A stretch of DNA of 26,676 nt, from the NCBI GenBank assembly GCA_035653595.1, contig DASRBO010000112.1:1-26676 (forward strand), in the 5' to 3' direction. The notes under the pieces were generated by a model. It was not told where the DNA came from and ran no database searches. It worked only from the letters and a program-made list of their open reading frames with translations. The stretch's first letter is position 1. Each line of letters begins with the position of its first letter. The position numbers and the translations under genes were made by a program. This document shows, one piece after another, positions 16,547 to 23,997 of the stretch. The DNA is from DASRBO01 sp035653595 (GTDB lineage: Bacteria > Actinomycetota > Acidimicrobiia > Acidimicrobiales > JAJPHE01).

Positions 16547-17159
16547 GGGCGGCGTCGATGGCCTGGCGGAGGACGGAGGCCGCCCCCTCCGGGTCGGATG
16601 CCTCGGTCAGCCATCGGACGACGACGAAGCGACGGGCCCCTGCCCCGACCATGTCCGCCACCGTCGACGGGGTGACCCCACCGGTGGCGAACCAGGGCAG
16701 TCTCGACCGGCGGGCGGCGACCTCGAGGTAGCCGAGGCCGGTCCCCGGGCGCCCGGCCTTGGTCGGGGTGGGGTTGACCGGGCCGGCCGAGATGTAATCC
16801 ACCGGCTCGTCCTGGGCCGCCTCCAGCTGGGCGGGGGAGTGGGTGGAGAGGCCGATCACCGCTTCGGGACCGAGGATGCGCCTGGCGATGGCCGGGGGGC
16901 AGTCGTCCTGGCCCACGTGGACGCCGTCGGCCCCCGCCGCCAGGGCCAGGTCGGGCCGGTCGTTGACCAGGAAGGGGACGCCGGCCCGGCGGCAGGCCTC
17001 GGCCGCCACCCCCGCCCGTTCGAGCAGCCGGCGGTCGGTCAGGTCCTTCTCGCGCAGCTGGACCACGTCCACCCCGCCGGCGGTGCAGGCGGCCACGAAG
17101 TCACCCAGATCGGGCCGGTCGGGGGTGCAGAGATAGAGCCGGCGACCCTCGAGGCTCAC
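16464..17159 (-). CDS. thiE: Thiamine-phosphate synthase ThiE
   Basis: ThiE joins HMP pyrophosphate and thiazole phosphate to make thiamine phosphate. The TIM-barrel protein shows QLREKDL (34-40), FLVNDRPDLALAAGADGVHVGQDD (63-86), GLSTHS (103-108), SAGPVNPTPTKAGRPGTGL (124-142) and FATGGV (157-162). The pyrophosphate-binding GPVxPTxTK motif carries Asn where Phe or Tyr is common. GTG 17159 starts the conserved region directly and lies 14 bp after the HhH-GPD stop, so the two may be co-transcribed. Residues 211-231 form a Gly/Pro/Arg-rich tail encoded where the gene overlaps the convergent hydrolase. Confidence 0.92.
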   Translation of the reverse strand: MSLEGRRLYLCTPDRPDLGDFVAACTAGGVDVVQLREKDLTDRRLLERAGVAAEACRRAGVPFLVNDRPDLALAAGADGVHVGQDDCPPAIARRILGPEAVIGLSTHSPAQLEAAQDEPVDYISAGPVNPTPTKAGRPGTGLGYLEVAARRSRLPWFATGGVTPSTVADMVGAGARRFVVVRWLTEASDPEGAASVLRQAIDAALRSAGARATPGGSPPPGGRGGGGGRPR

Positions 17160-17173
17160 GCCCGGGCTCGGGC

Positions 17174-17836
17174 TCAGCTGTTCTTGGCCCGGGCGGCGGG
17201 CCGCCCGCCCCGTCCGGCCTTCGAGGCGGCCCTGCCGTCGGCGCCCGGGGCGGCGGTGCCCGCCTTGCCCGCCTTGGCCGCCGCCTTCATCTCCTGCTTG
17301 TAGGAGCGGACCTTCACCAGGGAGTCGGGACCGACGATGTCGGCCACCGACCGGAACGAGCCCTTCTCGCCGTAGGTGCCGGCGGCTTCCTCCCACCCGG
17401 CCGGGCGCACCCCGAGCTGCTTGCCGAGCAGGGCCACGAAGATCCGGGCTTTCTGCTCCCCGAAGCCGGGGAGCGCCTTGATCGTCTTCAACAGCTCCTG
17501 GCCGGAGCGGGCACCGGCCCACAGTCTGGTGGGATCACCGTCGCACTCCTCGGCCACGACGCGGCACAGCTCCTGCACCCGGGCCGCCATGGATGCGGGG
17601 TAGCGGTGCAGCGCCGGTCGTTGGGCGAAGAGCTCCGCCAGTCGGTCCGGATCGAGGCCGGCGATGTCAGCGGCGTCGAGGCGCCCACCGAGCCGCTGGG
17701 CGAGCTCATAGGGGCCCTTGAAGGCCCATTCCAGGGGGATCTGCTGGTCGAGAACCATACCCACTAATAGTGCAAGCGGGCTCTCGCTGAGTAGCCGATC
17801 GGCCTCGGGATCCTGAGCCAGGTGAAGTTCAGCCAC
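17174..17836 (-). CDS. HhH-GPD-type DNA repair-like protein
   Basis: This 220-residue protein belongs to the actinobacterial HhH-GPD family that begins LHLAQDPEAD. It shows LVGMVLDQQIPLEWAFKGPYEL near 25-46 and the helix-hairpin-helix motif LKTIKALPGFGEQKA. The catalytic Asp of AlkA/MutY-type glycosylases is not evident after the HhH; WEEAAGTYGEKGSFRSVADI stands in that region. Glycosylase activity is therefore unproven. A Lys/Ala/Gly-rich basic tail of about 40 residues may bind DNA. I chose GTG 17836, the start of family homology, over upstream in-frame starts. Codons before MVLDQQ include CTA and TTA, unlike the GC-rich rest, suggesting a chimeric 5' end. Confidence 0.85.
   Translation of the reverse strand: MAELHLAQDPEADRLLSESPLALLVGMVLDQQIPLEWAFKGPYELAQRLGGRLDAADIAGLDPDRLAELFAQRPALHRYPASMAARVQELCRVVAEECDGDPTRLWAGARSGQELLKTIKALPGFGEQKARIFVALLGKQLGVRPAGWEEAAGTYGEKGSFRSVADIVGPDSLVKVRSYKQEMKAAAKAGKAGTAAPGADGRAASKAGRGGRPAARAKNS
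17740..17758. repeat. 19-bp direct repeat, copy A, inside the HhH-GPD gene
   Basis: TCTGCTGGTCGAGAACCAT is identical here and at 18969-18987. Both copies lie at the same codons (MVLDQQ) of an intact and a truncated HhH-GPD gene, and bracket the AbiE-like module. It may be a recombination or attachment core. Confidence 0.6.
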
Positions 17837-17900
17837 GCCCACGACGCTATCGCTCGCTGGACCGCCCAGGCGGACGACGACGGAGAGATGCTCTGGTCGC

Positions 17901-18567
17901 TCAGAAGCCAAGATCGATTCCGTCGCCCCGCTCTCTGCCTCGCTCGAGGGAACGTTCCAGGGCGCGTTCACGCCACCGCCCGATCGACTCCTTTAGGCGA
18001 GCGAACTCGTCGTCCCCAATGTCGAACTCTTCCCGACGGAACCGGTTGAACCGCTCGAGCATCTCGCCGAAGTATTTCGGCTGGAATCCCAAGTCTTTCT
18101 GACCCGCCAGCTCCAGAAGTTGATCGAGACCGTACGCCTCTTCGAGGGGGAGAAGATCGCTGAAGTCCCGTGCCTCGGCGCGGCTGAATATGGCCAGCAC
18201 CTTGTCAGCGCCAGTTCGGCTCCGGACAGCGTCGGGGCCGGTGTCGTCGGTTGTGTGGGTAGCAAGCGTGCATCGGCCGCCAGGTCGAGCTCCGTTTGGT
18301 TGCGGCCGTCCCCGATCTCTAAGCGGGCGAAGCCCGGATTGACCAGTACGCGACGTACGGTCAGGCCTTCCTCGGTCAGCACCTTCTCCACTCGTGGCAG
18401 CAGCTGATCCACGGCCGCAGGGGCGGGACCGAAGAAGTCGAGGTCCCGGGTTTGCCGGCTGATCCTGCCCTGGACGATCAAGGCTGCGCCTCCAGCCAGC
18501 GCGAATCCCTGGCCTCCTCGATGCCCGCCACAAGGCCGGCTACCCGCTCTTGGAGCGGACTGAGCAC
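17901..18567 (-). pseudogene. AbiEii/AbiGii-type nucleotidyltransferase, two frameshifts
   Basis: Three overlapping frames add up to one AbiEii-like protein. LSPLQERVAGLVAGIEEARD comes first. FALAGGAALIVQGRISRQTRDLDFFGP follows, the nucleotidyltransferase motif with the DLD metal site. ADKVLAIFSRAEARDFSDLLPLEEAYG and the C-terminal helical part end it. Moving between frames needs one extra base near 18503-18511 and another near 18207-18212, so the gene is broken by two single-base deletions unless these are sequence errors. AbiEii proteins are toxins of type IV toxin-antitoxin or abortive-infection systems. The small partner gene ends 3 bp upstream. Confidence 0.75.
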
Positions 18568-18570
18568 CCG

Positions 18571-18897
18571 TTAATCCGTAAGGCGGAGTCGCCGGATCGA
18601 TTCCCCCCAGGCGACCCGGACGTAGGCCGGGAGCACCATCGTGCTCCAGTGCTCGAGCAGTCGGTCCGGCCTCACGTAGAAGCGGACGTCCTCCTCGGTG
18701 CCCTCGCGCAGAACCTGCTCGTAGACCCGAGCCCGATCCGCCGGGTCGTCCAGGTCATACGTGAGATCCGGGCCACTCCAGCGGATGTGCCGGGGAAGCC
18801 TGACGATCCCCTCCGCCTTGGGGCCCCTGTCCAGGTCTGGAGGGATGGCAACGGGCCGAGACGAGGGGCCGAGCGTCGCCGAGCGGGTCCGAACCAC
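18571..18897 (-). CDS. Small partner protein of the AbiEii-like gene
   Basis: This 108-residue protein has a family-like core from about residue 34: RLPRHIRWSGPDLTYDLDDPADRARVYEQVLREGT. It ends EHWSTMVLPAYVRVAWG. Proteins with this WSGP...VYE.VLREGT...V.RAW layout occur directly upstream of AbiEii-type nucleotidyltransferases in actinobacteria, so a partner or antitoxin role is plausible. That pairing is from memory and the function is not established. The GTG start has no ribosome site. A TAGCAT hexamer lies 8 nt before it, so the mRNA may be leaderless. Its TAA is 3 bp before the broken nucleotidyltransferase. Confidence 0.65.
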   Translation of the reverse strand: MVRTRSATLGPSSRPVAIPPDLDRGPKAEGIVRLPRHIRWSGPDLTYDLDDPADRARVYEQVLREGTEEDVRFYVRPDRLLEHWSTMVLPAYVRVAWGESIRRLRLTD

Positions 18898-18942
18898 GAG
18901 CAGCCATGCTAGGGCGCAAGCAGGCCCCGGAGGCGGTTGCCT

Positions 18943-19065
18943 TCAGGGGGCAGCTATTCCTCCTCGCGTCTGCTGGTCGAGAACCATCCCGATCAGCAGG
19001 GCCAGGGGGTCCTCGGAAAGGAATTGGTCAGCGGCTTCATCCTGGGCGAGGTGCAGGTCCGGCAT
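18943..19065 (-). pseudogene. Orphan 5' stub of a second HhH-GPD gene
   Basis: This 40-codon frame starts MPDLHLAQDEAADQFL and reads through LLIGMVLDQQ, matching the first 33 residues of the intact HhH-GPD gene 1.1 kb away. It then leaves homology (TRGGIAAP) and stops. The two 5' ends differ at many bases but share an identical 19-bp block over MVLDQQ, where homology ends. The stub uses GC-rich codons like the genome, while the intact gene has the less typical 5' end. It is therefore probably the original start of the gene, cut off by insertion of the AbiE-like segment. Confidence 0.7.
18969..18987. repeat. 19-bp direct repeat, copy B, at the end of the HhH-GPD stub
   Basis: This copy is identical to 17740-17758, in the same orientation. 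HhH-GPD homology of the stub ends at this block. A 13-bp partial copy (TCTGCTGGTCGAG) also occurs at 19211-19223. Confidence 0.6.
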
Positions 19066-19118
19066 GGGTCTGAGGGTACCCCGAGGTCATCGGTCCGGTC
19101 GTAGCATCTTGCCCTGGC

Positions 19119-19147
19119 CGATCGTGCTCGGGACCCGAGCCCGATCG
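19119..19147. promoter_or_regulatory. 29-bp near-perfect palindrome
   Basis: The sequence is symmetric about A19133. Thirteen of fourteen base pairs match, with the only mismatch at 19125/19141; the core is GCTCGGG-A-CCCGAGC. It lies between the HhH-GPD stub and the divergently oriented reductase gene. It could be an operator for a dimeric repressor or an RNA hairpin. No T-run follows on either strand, so it is not a typical terminator. Confidence 0.5.
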
Positions 19148-19166
19148 CTGGGCGGGAGGCTTCGAC

Positions 19167-19198
19167 GAGGGGTTGAAGCGAGAGTTAGCCAACCCCTC
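19167..19198. terminator. Hairpin upstream of the reductase gene
   Basis: GAGGGGTTG and CAACCCCTC form a perfect 9-bp stem with a 14-nt loop. Only a short pyrimidine run follows on the plus strand, so terminator function is doubtful. It may mark the end of an earlier transcription unit. Confidence 0.3.
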
Positions 19199-19264
19199 TT
19201 CCTCATCGAATCTGCTGGTCGAGGAGATCGATCGAACGTGGCGGAGTAGCTCGGAGCAAGCGAC

Positions 19265-19816
19265 ATGGCTGATCTCGTATACACCGCCAACGTCTCGGTC
19301 GACGGCTACACGGCGGATGCTGACGGTCGGATCGATTGGTCCGCACCGGATGAGGAGGTGTTCCGCTTCGTCACGGACCTCGAGACGCCTGTCGGCACAT
19401 ACCTGTACGGCCGGCGGATGTACGAGGCCATGCTCTACTGGGAGAGCGCCGACCCGGAGGAGGACCATTTCCGGGCGTTCGCCGACATGTGGCGGGAGGC
19501 GGACAAGGTCGTCTACTCGCGCCGCCTCGAGTCGGTATCGAGCGCCCGAACCACGTTGGAGCGGCAGTTCGATCCCGAGGCGGTGCGGCGCCTCAAGGAC
19601 GCCGCTGGGCGGCGTCTCACGATCGGCGGCGCCGACCTCGCCGGGCAGGCTCTGGCCGCCGGCCTGGTGGACGAAGTGCGCCTGCTGGTCGCTCCCATCG
19701 TGCTCGGCGGCGGCAAGCCCTGGCATCCGAGCGGCGTGCACCTGCGACTTCGCCTACTCGAGGTCAGGCACTTCCCCAATGGCGTCGTCTACCTCCGGTA
19801 CCGGCTGGACACTTAA
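19265..19816 (+). CDS. Dihydrofolate reductase family (RibD C-terminal-like) protein
   Basis: This 183-residue protein belongs to the RibD C-terminal/DHFR-like fold of NADPH-dependent reductases. It shows the N-terminal YTANVSVDGYTADADGRIDW, TYLYGRRMYEAM (45-56), DKVVYSR, LTIGGADLAGQALAAGLVDEVRLLVAPIVLGGG (about 118-150) and a C-terminal YLRYR strand. These are the usual landmarks of stand-alone YwjB/YyaP-like reductases. The substrate is unknown; true folate or riboflavin reduction is not implied. ATG 19265 has GGAG about 10 nt upstream. It stands alone, flanked upstream by a hairpin and a long palindrome. Confidence 0.87.
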   Translation: MADLVYTANVSVDGYTADADGRIDWSAPDEEVFRFVTDLETPVGTYLYGRRMYEAMLYWESADPEEDHFRAFADMWREADKVVYSRRLESVSSARTTLERQFDPEAVRRLKDAAGRRLTIGGADLAGQALAAGLVDEVRLLVAPIVLGGGKPWHPSGVHLRLRLLEVRHFPNGVVYLRYRLDT

Positions 19817-19920
19817 CCAGGGTCTGCTGATCGGGCGCCGCCGCGGGCATCTCCGATCGGTGCGAGCCAGTCACGGTCGGCTCGGTCGTCGATCTCCATG
19901 AGCGGGTCGTACGCCCCCGG

Positions 19921-21300
19921 TCAGCCCCGGGCGCAGGAGGCGCCGAGGCGTCGGGATTCGCTGGCCCATGGCTCGTCGGTGGTGTGGGGCCAGAAGTCGC
20001 CCGTGTGGGGGTCCTGGTCGTAGGGGAGTGGGGCAGGCGCTCCGCTGGCAATGGCGGCCAGCGCGTCGGTGAACCGGTCGATGTCAGCGGTCGTGGTGGA
20101 CAGACCGGCGCTGGCGCGGACCGCCCCGGGCATCCCTCGGCGGTCGCCGTGGCGGACCGCCTGGCGGTAGGCGTCCACCTCCCGCGGGGAGAGCTGGAGC
20201 AGGCGAAGGAGGTAGGGATGGGCGCAGAAACAGCCGTGCCGCACACCTATCCCGTGTTCAGCACTCAGCCGGGCGGCGACCAGGGCGTGGGGGACGCCGT
20301 CGACGATGAAGGTCGCGACAGGAAGCGCCGTCGCCGACACCCCGAGGAGCGTCACCCCTTCGATCGAGGCCAGTCCCTGGCGGAGCCGGGCGGCCAGGGC
20401 GTCGTCGTGGGAACGGAGCGACTCCCACCCGAGGCTCTCCAGGTCGTCCATGGCGGCATGAAGGGCGACTGCCCCGACCACGTTGGGCGAACCGGCCTCC
20501 TCGCGTTCCGGAGGGTCGGTCCATACGACCTCATCGAGGTCGACGAGGTCGACCGCTCCGCCACCGGCGAGGAAGGGATCTCCCTCGGTGAAGGCGGCCC
20601 GCGGTCCTATGAGGATCCCTGTCCCGAAGGGGGCGTACATCTTGTGGCCGCTCCAGGCGACGAAGTCGGCCTGGGCCGGTAGAGGGCGGTGGGCGGCGAG
20701 CTGGGCGCAGTCCACCAGGACCGGAACGCTCCGCTCATGGGCGGCGGCGATGATCTCATCGAGGGCCGGCGTCCAGCCGGTGACGTTGGAGGCCCCGGTG
20801 ATCGCCAGCAACCGAGGCAGAGGCCCGTCATCCAGAACGGCGGCTACGTCCGCTGGCGAGAAGGTGCCATCGGCGTCGCAGTCCACGTGGCGGCACCGGG
20901 CCAGCCGCGCCCAGGGAAGAAGGTTGGCGTGGTGCTCGACGACGGTGGTCACGACCACGTCGTCGGGGGCGAGCCGGAGCCGGTAGGCGAGGTGGTTGAT
21001 CGCCTCGGTGGTGTTCCGGCACAGGATGGCCACGTCGTCACCGGTCCGGCCGGCGAAGCGCAGAGCGGCCGCCCGGGCATCCTCATAACCAGCGGTTGCC
21101 TGGCGGGACTTCCAGCCGGCCCCTCGGTGGACGCTGGAGTACCACGGCACGAACTCCTCGACCCGCTCCAGCACCGACGGAAGCGCCGGGGTGGAGGCGG
21201 CCGCATCCAGGGAGAGGTAAGGCCGTGCCATGCCATCGATGCACGGCACCTCCAGGTCGTCCCCGACCAGGCGGGCCAGGGGCTCGGCGGCGCCGGTCAC
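19921..21300 (-). CDS. Class V aminotransferase, cysteine desulfurase-like
   Basis: This 459-residue PLP enzyme is related to SufS/Csd but clearly different from the sufS in this window. It has LDAAASTPALP near residue 31, VHRGAGWKS, EHHANLLPW (122-130), VDCAQLAAHR (196-205), PLP-binding Lys220 in SGHKMYAPFG and a cysteine pair Cys357/Cys359 in GCFCAHPYLL. The HGCFCAHP loop resembles the catalytic-cysteine loop of some desulfurase-like proteins. Differences from SufS and an extended C terminus (about residues 420-459) argue against simple redundancy. It could be a desulfurase or a related lyase. GTG 21300 is the start used; ATG at residue 24 is too far in to be likely. Confidence 0.85.
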   Translation of the reverse strand: MTGAAEPLARLVGDDLEVPCIDGMARPYLSLDAAASTPALPSVLERVEEFVPWYSSVHRGAGWKSRQATAGYEDARAAALRFAGRTGDDVAILCRNTTEAINHLAYRLRLAPDDVVVTTVVEHHANLLPWARLARCRHVDCDADGTFSPADVAAVLDDGPLPRLLAITGASNVTGWTPALDEIIAAAHERSVPVLVDCAQLAAHRPLPAQADFVAWSGHKMYAPFGTGILIGPRAAFTEGDPFLAGGGAVDLVDLDEVVWTDPPEREEAGSPNVVGAVALHAAMDDLESLGWESLRSHDDALAARLRQGLASIEGVTLLGVSATALPVATFIVDGVPHALVAARLSAEHGIGVRHGCFCAHPYLLRLLQLSPREVDAYRQAVRHGDRRGMPGAVRASAGLSTTTADIDRFTDALAAIASGAPAPLPYDQDPHTGDFWPHTTDEPWASESRRLGASCARG

Positions 21301-21357
21301 ATCGTCGCCCGGCCGGCCCGGCGAGCTGGCGACGGTCCAGGCCCAGGGACCGGGGTG

Positions 21358-21480
21358 TTGAACCTCACGCCTTACCTCCTGTTCGACTGCTGCTGGCCTG
21401 TTCGACGGCGGCTGCGCCGACCCGGAGGAGTTCTACCAGGCCCGCCCCCGGTGGGAGCCCGCCGAGACGGTGACCCCAGC
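21358..21480 (+). pseudogene. Possible remnant of a VOC/PhnB-like gene
   Basis: TTG 21358 opens NLTPYLLFD, typical of the start of PhnB-like VOC proteins. After a frame change the sequence continues LFDGGCADPEEFYQA, also VOC-like, and then homology fades. The frame change coincides with a 10-bp repeat, CCTGTTCGAC, at 21378-21387 and 21397-21406, offset by 19 bp. A small duplication could therefore have broken the gene. Only about 25 residues support this, so it is tentative. Confidence 0.3.
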
Positions 21481-21573
21481 GGCCATGGACTCCGGGCAGA
21501 TCCCAGGTTTTGCCTACGCAAGATCCGTGCGTCCGGGGCGTATCAGGAACAAACACCCCAATTGGAGGTACGA

Positions 21574-22347
21574 ATGCCCCGACTCGCCCTTGGCCGCCTG
21601 GTGGTGGCCGGATCCCTCGCCGCCGGCTGCGCCGGCCTGCTCTGCGCCCCGACGGCCGCCTCGGCCGCCTCGGTGTCCGTGCCGAGCGTCAGCGGCAACT
21701 GGGCCGGTTACGTGGCCACCGGCTCGAACATCACGTCCGTGCAGGGCGAGTGGACGGTCCCGAACGGCGGCTCCCTGCCTCCGGGCCTCTCGTCGACGTG
21801 GACCGGCATCGGAGGCTTCAACACCACTGATCTCATCCAGGCCGGCACCCAGCAGGCCAGCTCGCCCTACGACCAGGTCTTCGCCGGCGGCACCTACGCC
21901 GCCTGGTACGAGCTGCTTCCGGCGAACCCGGTTTACCTCACCGGTTGCTCGGGCAACGCCGCATGCACCGTCAGCCCGGGCGACACCATGGAGGTCACCA
22001 TCTCCAATGTCAGCGGCGACCAGTGGAGCATCGACGTGGCCGACCTGGGACACTGGACCTACTCGACCACGGTCACCTACGCCTCCTCGAAGTCCTCGGC
22101 GGAGTGGATCCACGAGGCGCCATCGGCGGCCGGCGCCGTCCCGGTCCCCGTCGGCAACTCAGGGACAGTCACCTTCGACGGCGCCAACTCCGCCGTCATC
22201 AACGGCGTCTCCCATGACATCGCCGGCTCCGGTGCGACGGCCACGGTGGCCCTGCCGGTCGAGACGACCACCTCCGCCCTCGACAGCGACGGGGAGGGCT
22301 TCAACGTCTGCACCTACAGCCTGAGCTGCTCCCCGTCCGCCAGCTAG
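21574..22347 (+). CDS. Secreted G1 family (eqolisin) glutamic peptidase
   Basis: This 257-residue protein starts with a signal peptide of about 31 residues (RLALGRLVVAGSLAAG... ending TAASA-A), so it is exported. The mature part matches the eqolisin fold: NWAGYVATGSNITSVQGEWTVP (42-63), TWTGIGGFNTTDLIQAGT with Gln89, YAAWYELLP (108-116), PGDTMEVTISN, and SSAEWIHEAPS with Glu177 and Glu181. Gln89 and a Glu of the AEWIxE motif would be the catalytic dyad. Cys125/Cys131 and two C-terminal cysteines may form disulfides. The family is best known from fungi, with bacterial members. ATG 21574 has TTGGAGGT 5 nt upstream. It is monocistronic and ends at a hairpin. Confidence 0.85.
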   Translation: MPRLALGRLVVAGSLAAGCAGLLCAPTAASAASVSVPSVSGNWAGYVATGSNITSVQGEWTVPNGGSLPPGLSSTWTGIGGFNTTDLIQAGTQQASSPYDQVFAGGTYAAWYELLPANPVYLTGCSGNAACTVSPGDTMEVTISNVSGDQWSIDVADLGHWTYSTTVTYASSKSSAEWIHEAPSAAGAVPVPVGNSGTVTFDGANSAVINGVSHDIAGSGATATVALPVETTTSALDSDGEGFNVCTYSLSCSPSAS

Positions 22348-22378
22348 GGACCTCCTCCAACCAGCCGGAGCTGCCTGT

Positions 22379-22411
22379 GCCGGGCCCAACTCCTCCGGGG
22401 GTGGGCCCGGC
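22379..22411. terminator. Hairpin between convergent genes
   Basis: GCCGGGCCCA and TGGGCCCGGC form a perfect 10-bp stem with a 13-nt loop, 31 bp after the peptidase stop. There is no T-run. It may act as a bidirectional, weak or Rho-assisted terminator between the peptidase and the convergent acetyltransferase gene. Confidence 0.5.
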
Positions 22412-22435
22412 GCCGCGCATCCGGCCGGCCGTCGG

Positions 22436-23019
22436 TCAACCGACCTCGGTCACCAACCTGGCTGGGTCCGGCCAGACGACCCTGATGGCCCACGCCTCGC
22501 CCACCAGGTACTCCGGCCTCCCCATCGGTGGACTGACGGGGAGTCGATCCTCGAAGGCGCCGCCGAGGGAGCGATAGAAGGCCTGGGCAGCGACGTTCTT
22601 CTCGAGGACCCAGAGGTACAGACCCTGATTGGGTCCTGTTCCAGTGCCTTGGCCGCCGTGGCGGCCATGAGCCGGGTGCCCAGCCCCGCTCGCTGGTGGT
22701 CGTGGGACACGTGGAGGTTGTCGAGCAGCGCTCCCCACGGACCGTCGCCAGGCCAGACGTGGGAGAAGCCCACCAGACGGCCGGCGGCCAGGGCCAGGTA
22801 GGTGAACCACCGGCCAGGCTCGAGCTGCATCCGGCGCTGCCATTCCGCGTTCCGGTCGGCGAAGACGGGACCGTCCAGGTAGGAGTCGGAGTAGACGCCT
22901 CGGTAGTGGCGCCGCCAGCTGTCGGCATGTAGGGCGGCGATGCTGGGAGCGTCGGCGGCGGCGGCCAGCCGGAGGGCGATCGCGGCACCATTCGTTCCGG
23001 ACTCCGCTGCGGTGCTCAT
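22436..23019 (-). pseudogene. GNAT acetyltransferase with one frameshift
   Basis: The N-terminal frame, from ATG 23019, reads ALRLAAAADAPSIAALHADSWRRHYRG. It continues with the acetyl-CoA-binding region DNLHVSHDHQRAGLGTRLMAA and then KALEQDP. The continuation NQGLYLWVLEKNVAAQAFYRSLGG lies in another frame, down to the TGA at 22436. One extra base near 22631-22636, in a run of C on the coding strand, would restore a normal acetyltransferase of about 194 residues. It is either a fresh pseudogene or a sequence error. Its ATG overlaps the methyltransferase stop by 4 bp. Confidence 0.75.
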
Positions 23020-23894
23020 GATGCGCCGGGCCCGGGTAGGACGCTGACGGCCACCAGGTGGCTGGAGGCTCCGGCCAGCTCGGGCTCGGTCTCGACCATC
23101 CGGGCCGCTCTGAGCAGTGCCGCCCGGCGGTCCGGGTCGGACCAGCGGGCGCCGAAGTCGCTGACCATGAAGCCCGGGCCTTCGACGTTGTAGATGACGG
23201 GCGTCGGGAAGCCGGACCGTTCGATTTCGAGAGCCAGGTCCCCCGGTCGGTGCATGTAGGCCGTGGTGAACAGGCCCGGACGGTGGCCGCGGAAGACCCC
23301 GTCCTCCACCGCCGAGCAGACGGTGTCGGCGACCTCCGGCTCGTGGAGGCGGTCCAGCCGCACCAGGAGGTCCAGGAGGGCCGCCCAACGGGAGATGGCA
23401 GCGGCGACGAGCAGCCCTCCGGGTCGCAGAACCCGGCGCGCCTCCGCCAGGGCCTGGAGACGGTCATGCCCGTCCACCAGGTGATACAGCGGCCCCATGA
23501 GGAGAACGGCGTCGGCACTGGCATCTGGTTCGGCCAGCTCCCTGGCGTCACCGACGTCGGCCGACACCCCTCGGTCGGTCGCCCGGGCCTGCTCGACGTG
23601 GAGGGGGACGGGGTCGATCAGCCGGACCCGGTAGCCGCGCTCCGCCAGCCACGCCGCGTAGACGCCGGGGCCGCCCCCGACGTCGAGTACGTCGAGGGGA
23701 GCCGGTGGAAGGTGGCGCAGGATCAGCTCCTGCGTCCGGGCGAGCTCCAATGGCCCGGAGGGGAACTCGCCCGCCAGCCGGCCGGCCTCCCGACCCCGCT
23801 GGTAGTACTCGAGGATTTCCGGCTCCAGCGCTTCCACCCTCTCATGCTGGCCCGGCGGGCATCTCCCTTCCATCGAAATCCGCCTGGCGGACAC
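23016..23894 (-). CDS. SAM-dependent methyltransferase
   Basis: This protein of up to 292 residues has a class I methyltransferase core. YYQRGREAGRL is near 30-40, motif I VLDVGGGPGVYAAWLA near 69-84, LIDPVPLHVEQA with an acidic residue for SAM, GDARELAEPDASADAVLLMGPLYHLVD as motif II, and EARRVLRPGGLLVAAAISR as motif III. The substrate is unknown. The start is uncertain: GTG 23894 and ATG 23873 are both in frame with weak ribosome sites, and conserved sequence begins later. It is followed with a 4-bp overlap by the acetyltransferase gene, so the two formed an operon. Confidence 0.83.
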   Translation of the reverse strand: MSARRISMEGRCPPGQHERVEALEPEILEYYQRGREAGRLAGEFPSGPLELARTQELILRHLPPAPLDVLDVGGGPGVYAAWLAERGYRVRLIDPVPLHVEQARATDRGVSADVGDARELAEPDASADAVLLMGPLYHLVDGHDRLQALAEARRVLRPGGLLVAAAISRWAALLDLLVRLDRLHEPEVADTVCSAVEDGVFRGHRPGLFTTAYMHRPGDLALEIERSGFPTPVIYNVEGPGFMVSDFGARWSDPDRRAALLRAARMVETEPELAGASSHLVAVSVLPGPGAS

Positions 23895-23997
23895 CCGCCA
23901 GCCTGAGCGTTTGCTCCGCCGGACACGTCGCCTGCTGCGCCCCTCCCGCCCCCGCCAGTGGAACTCGTCCTGTGGGACGGGGTGATAGACAGCCCCG

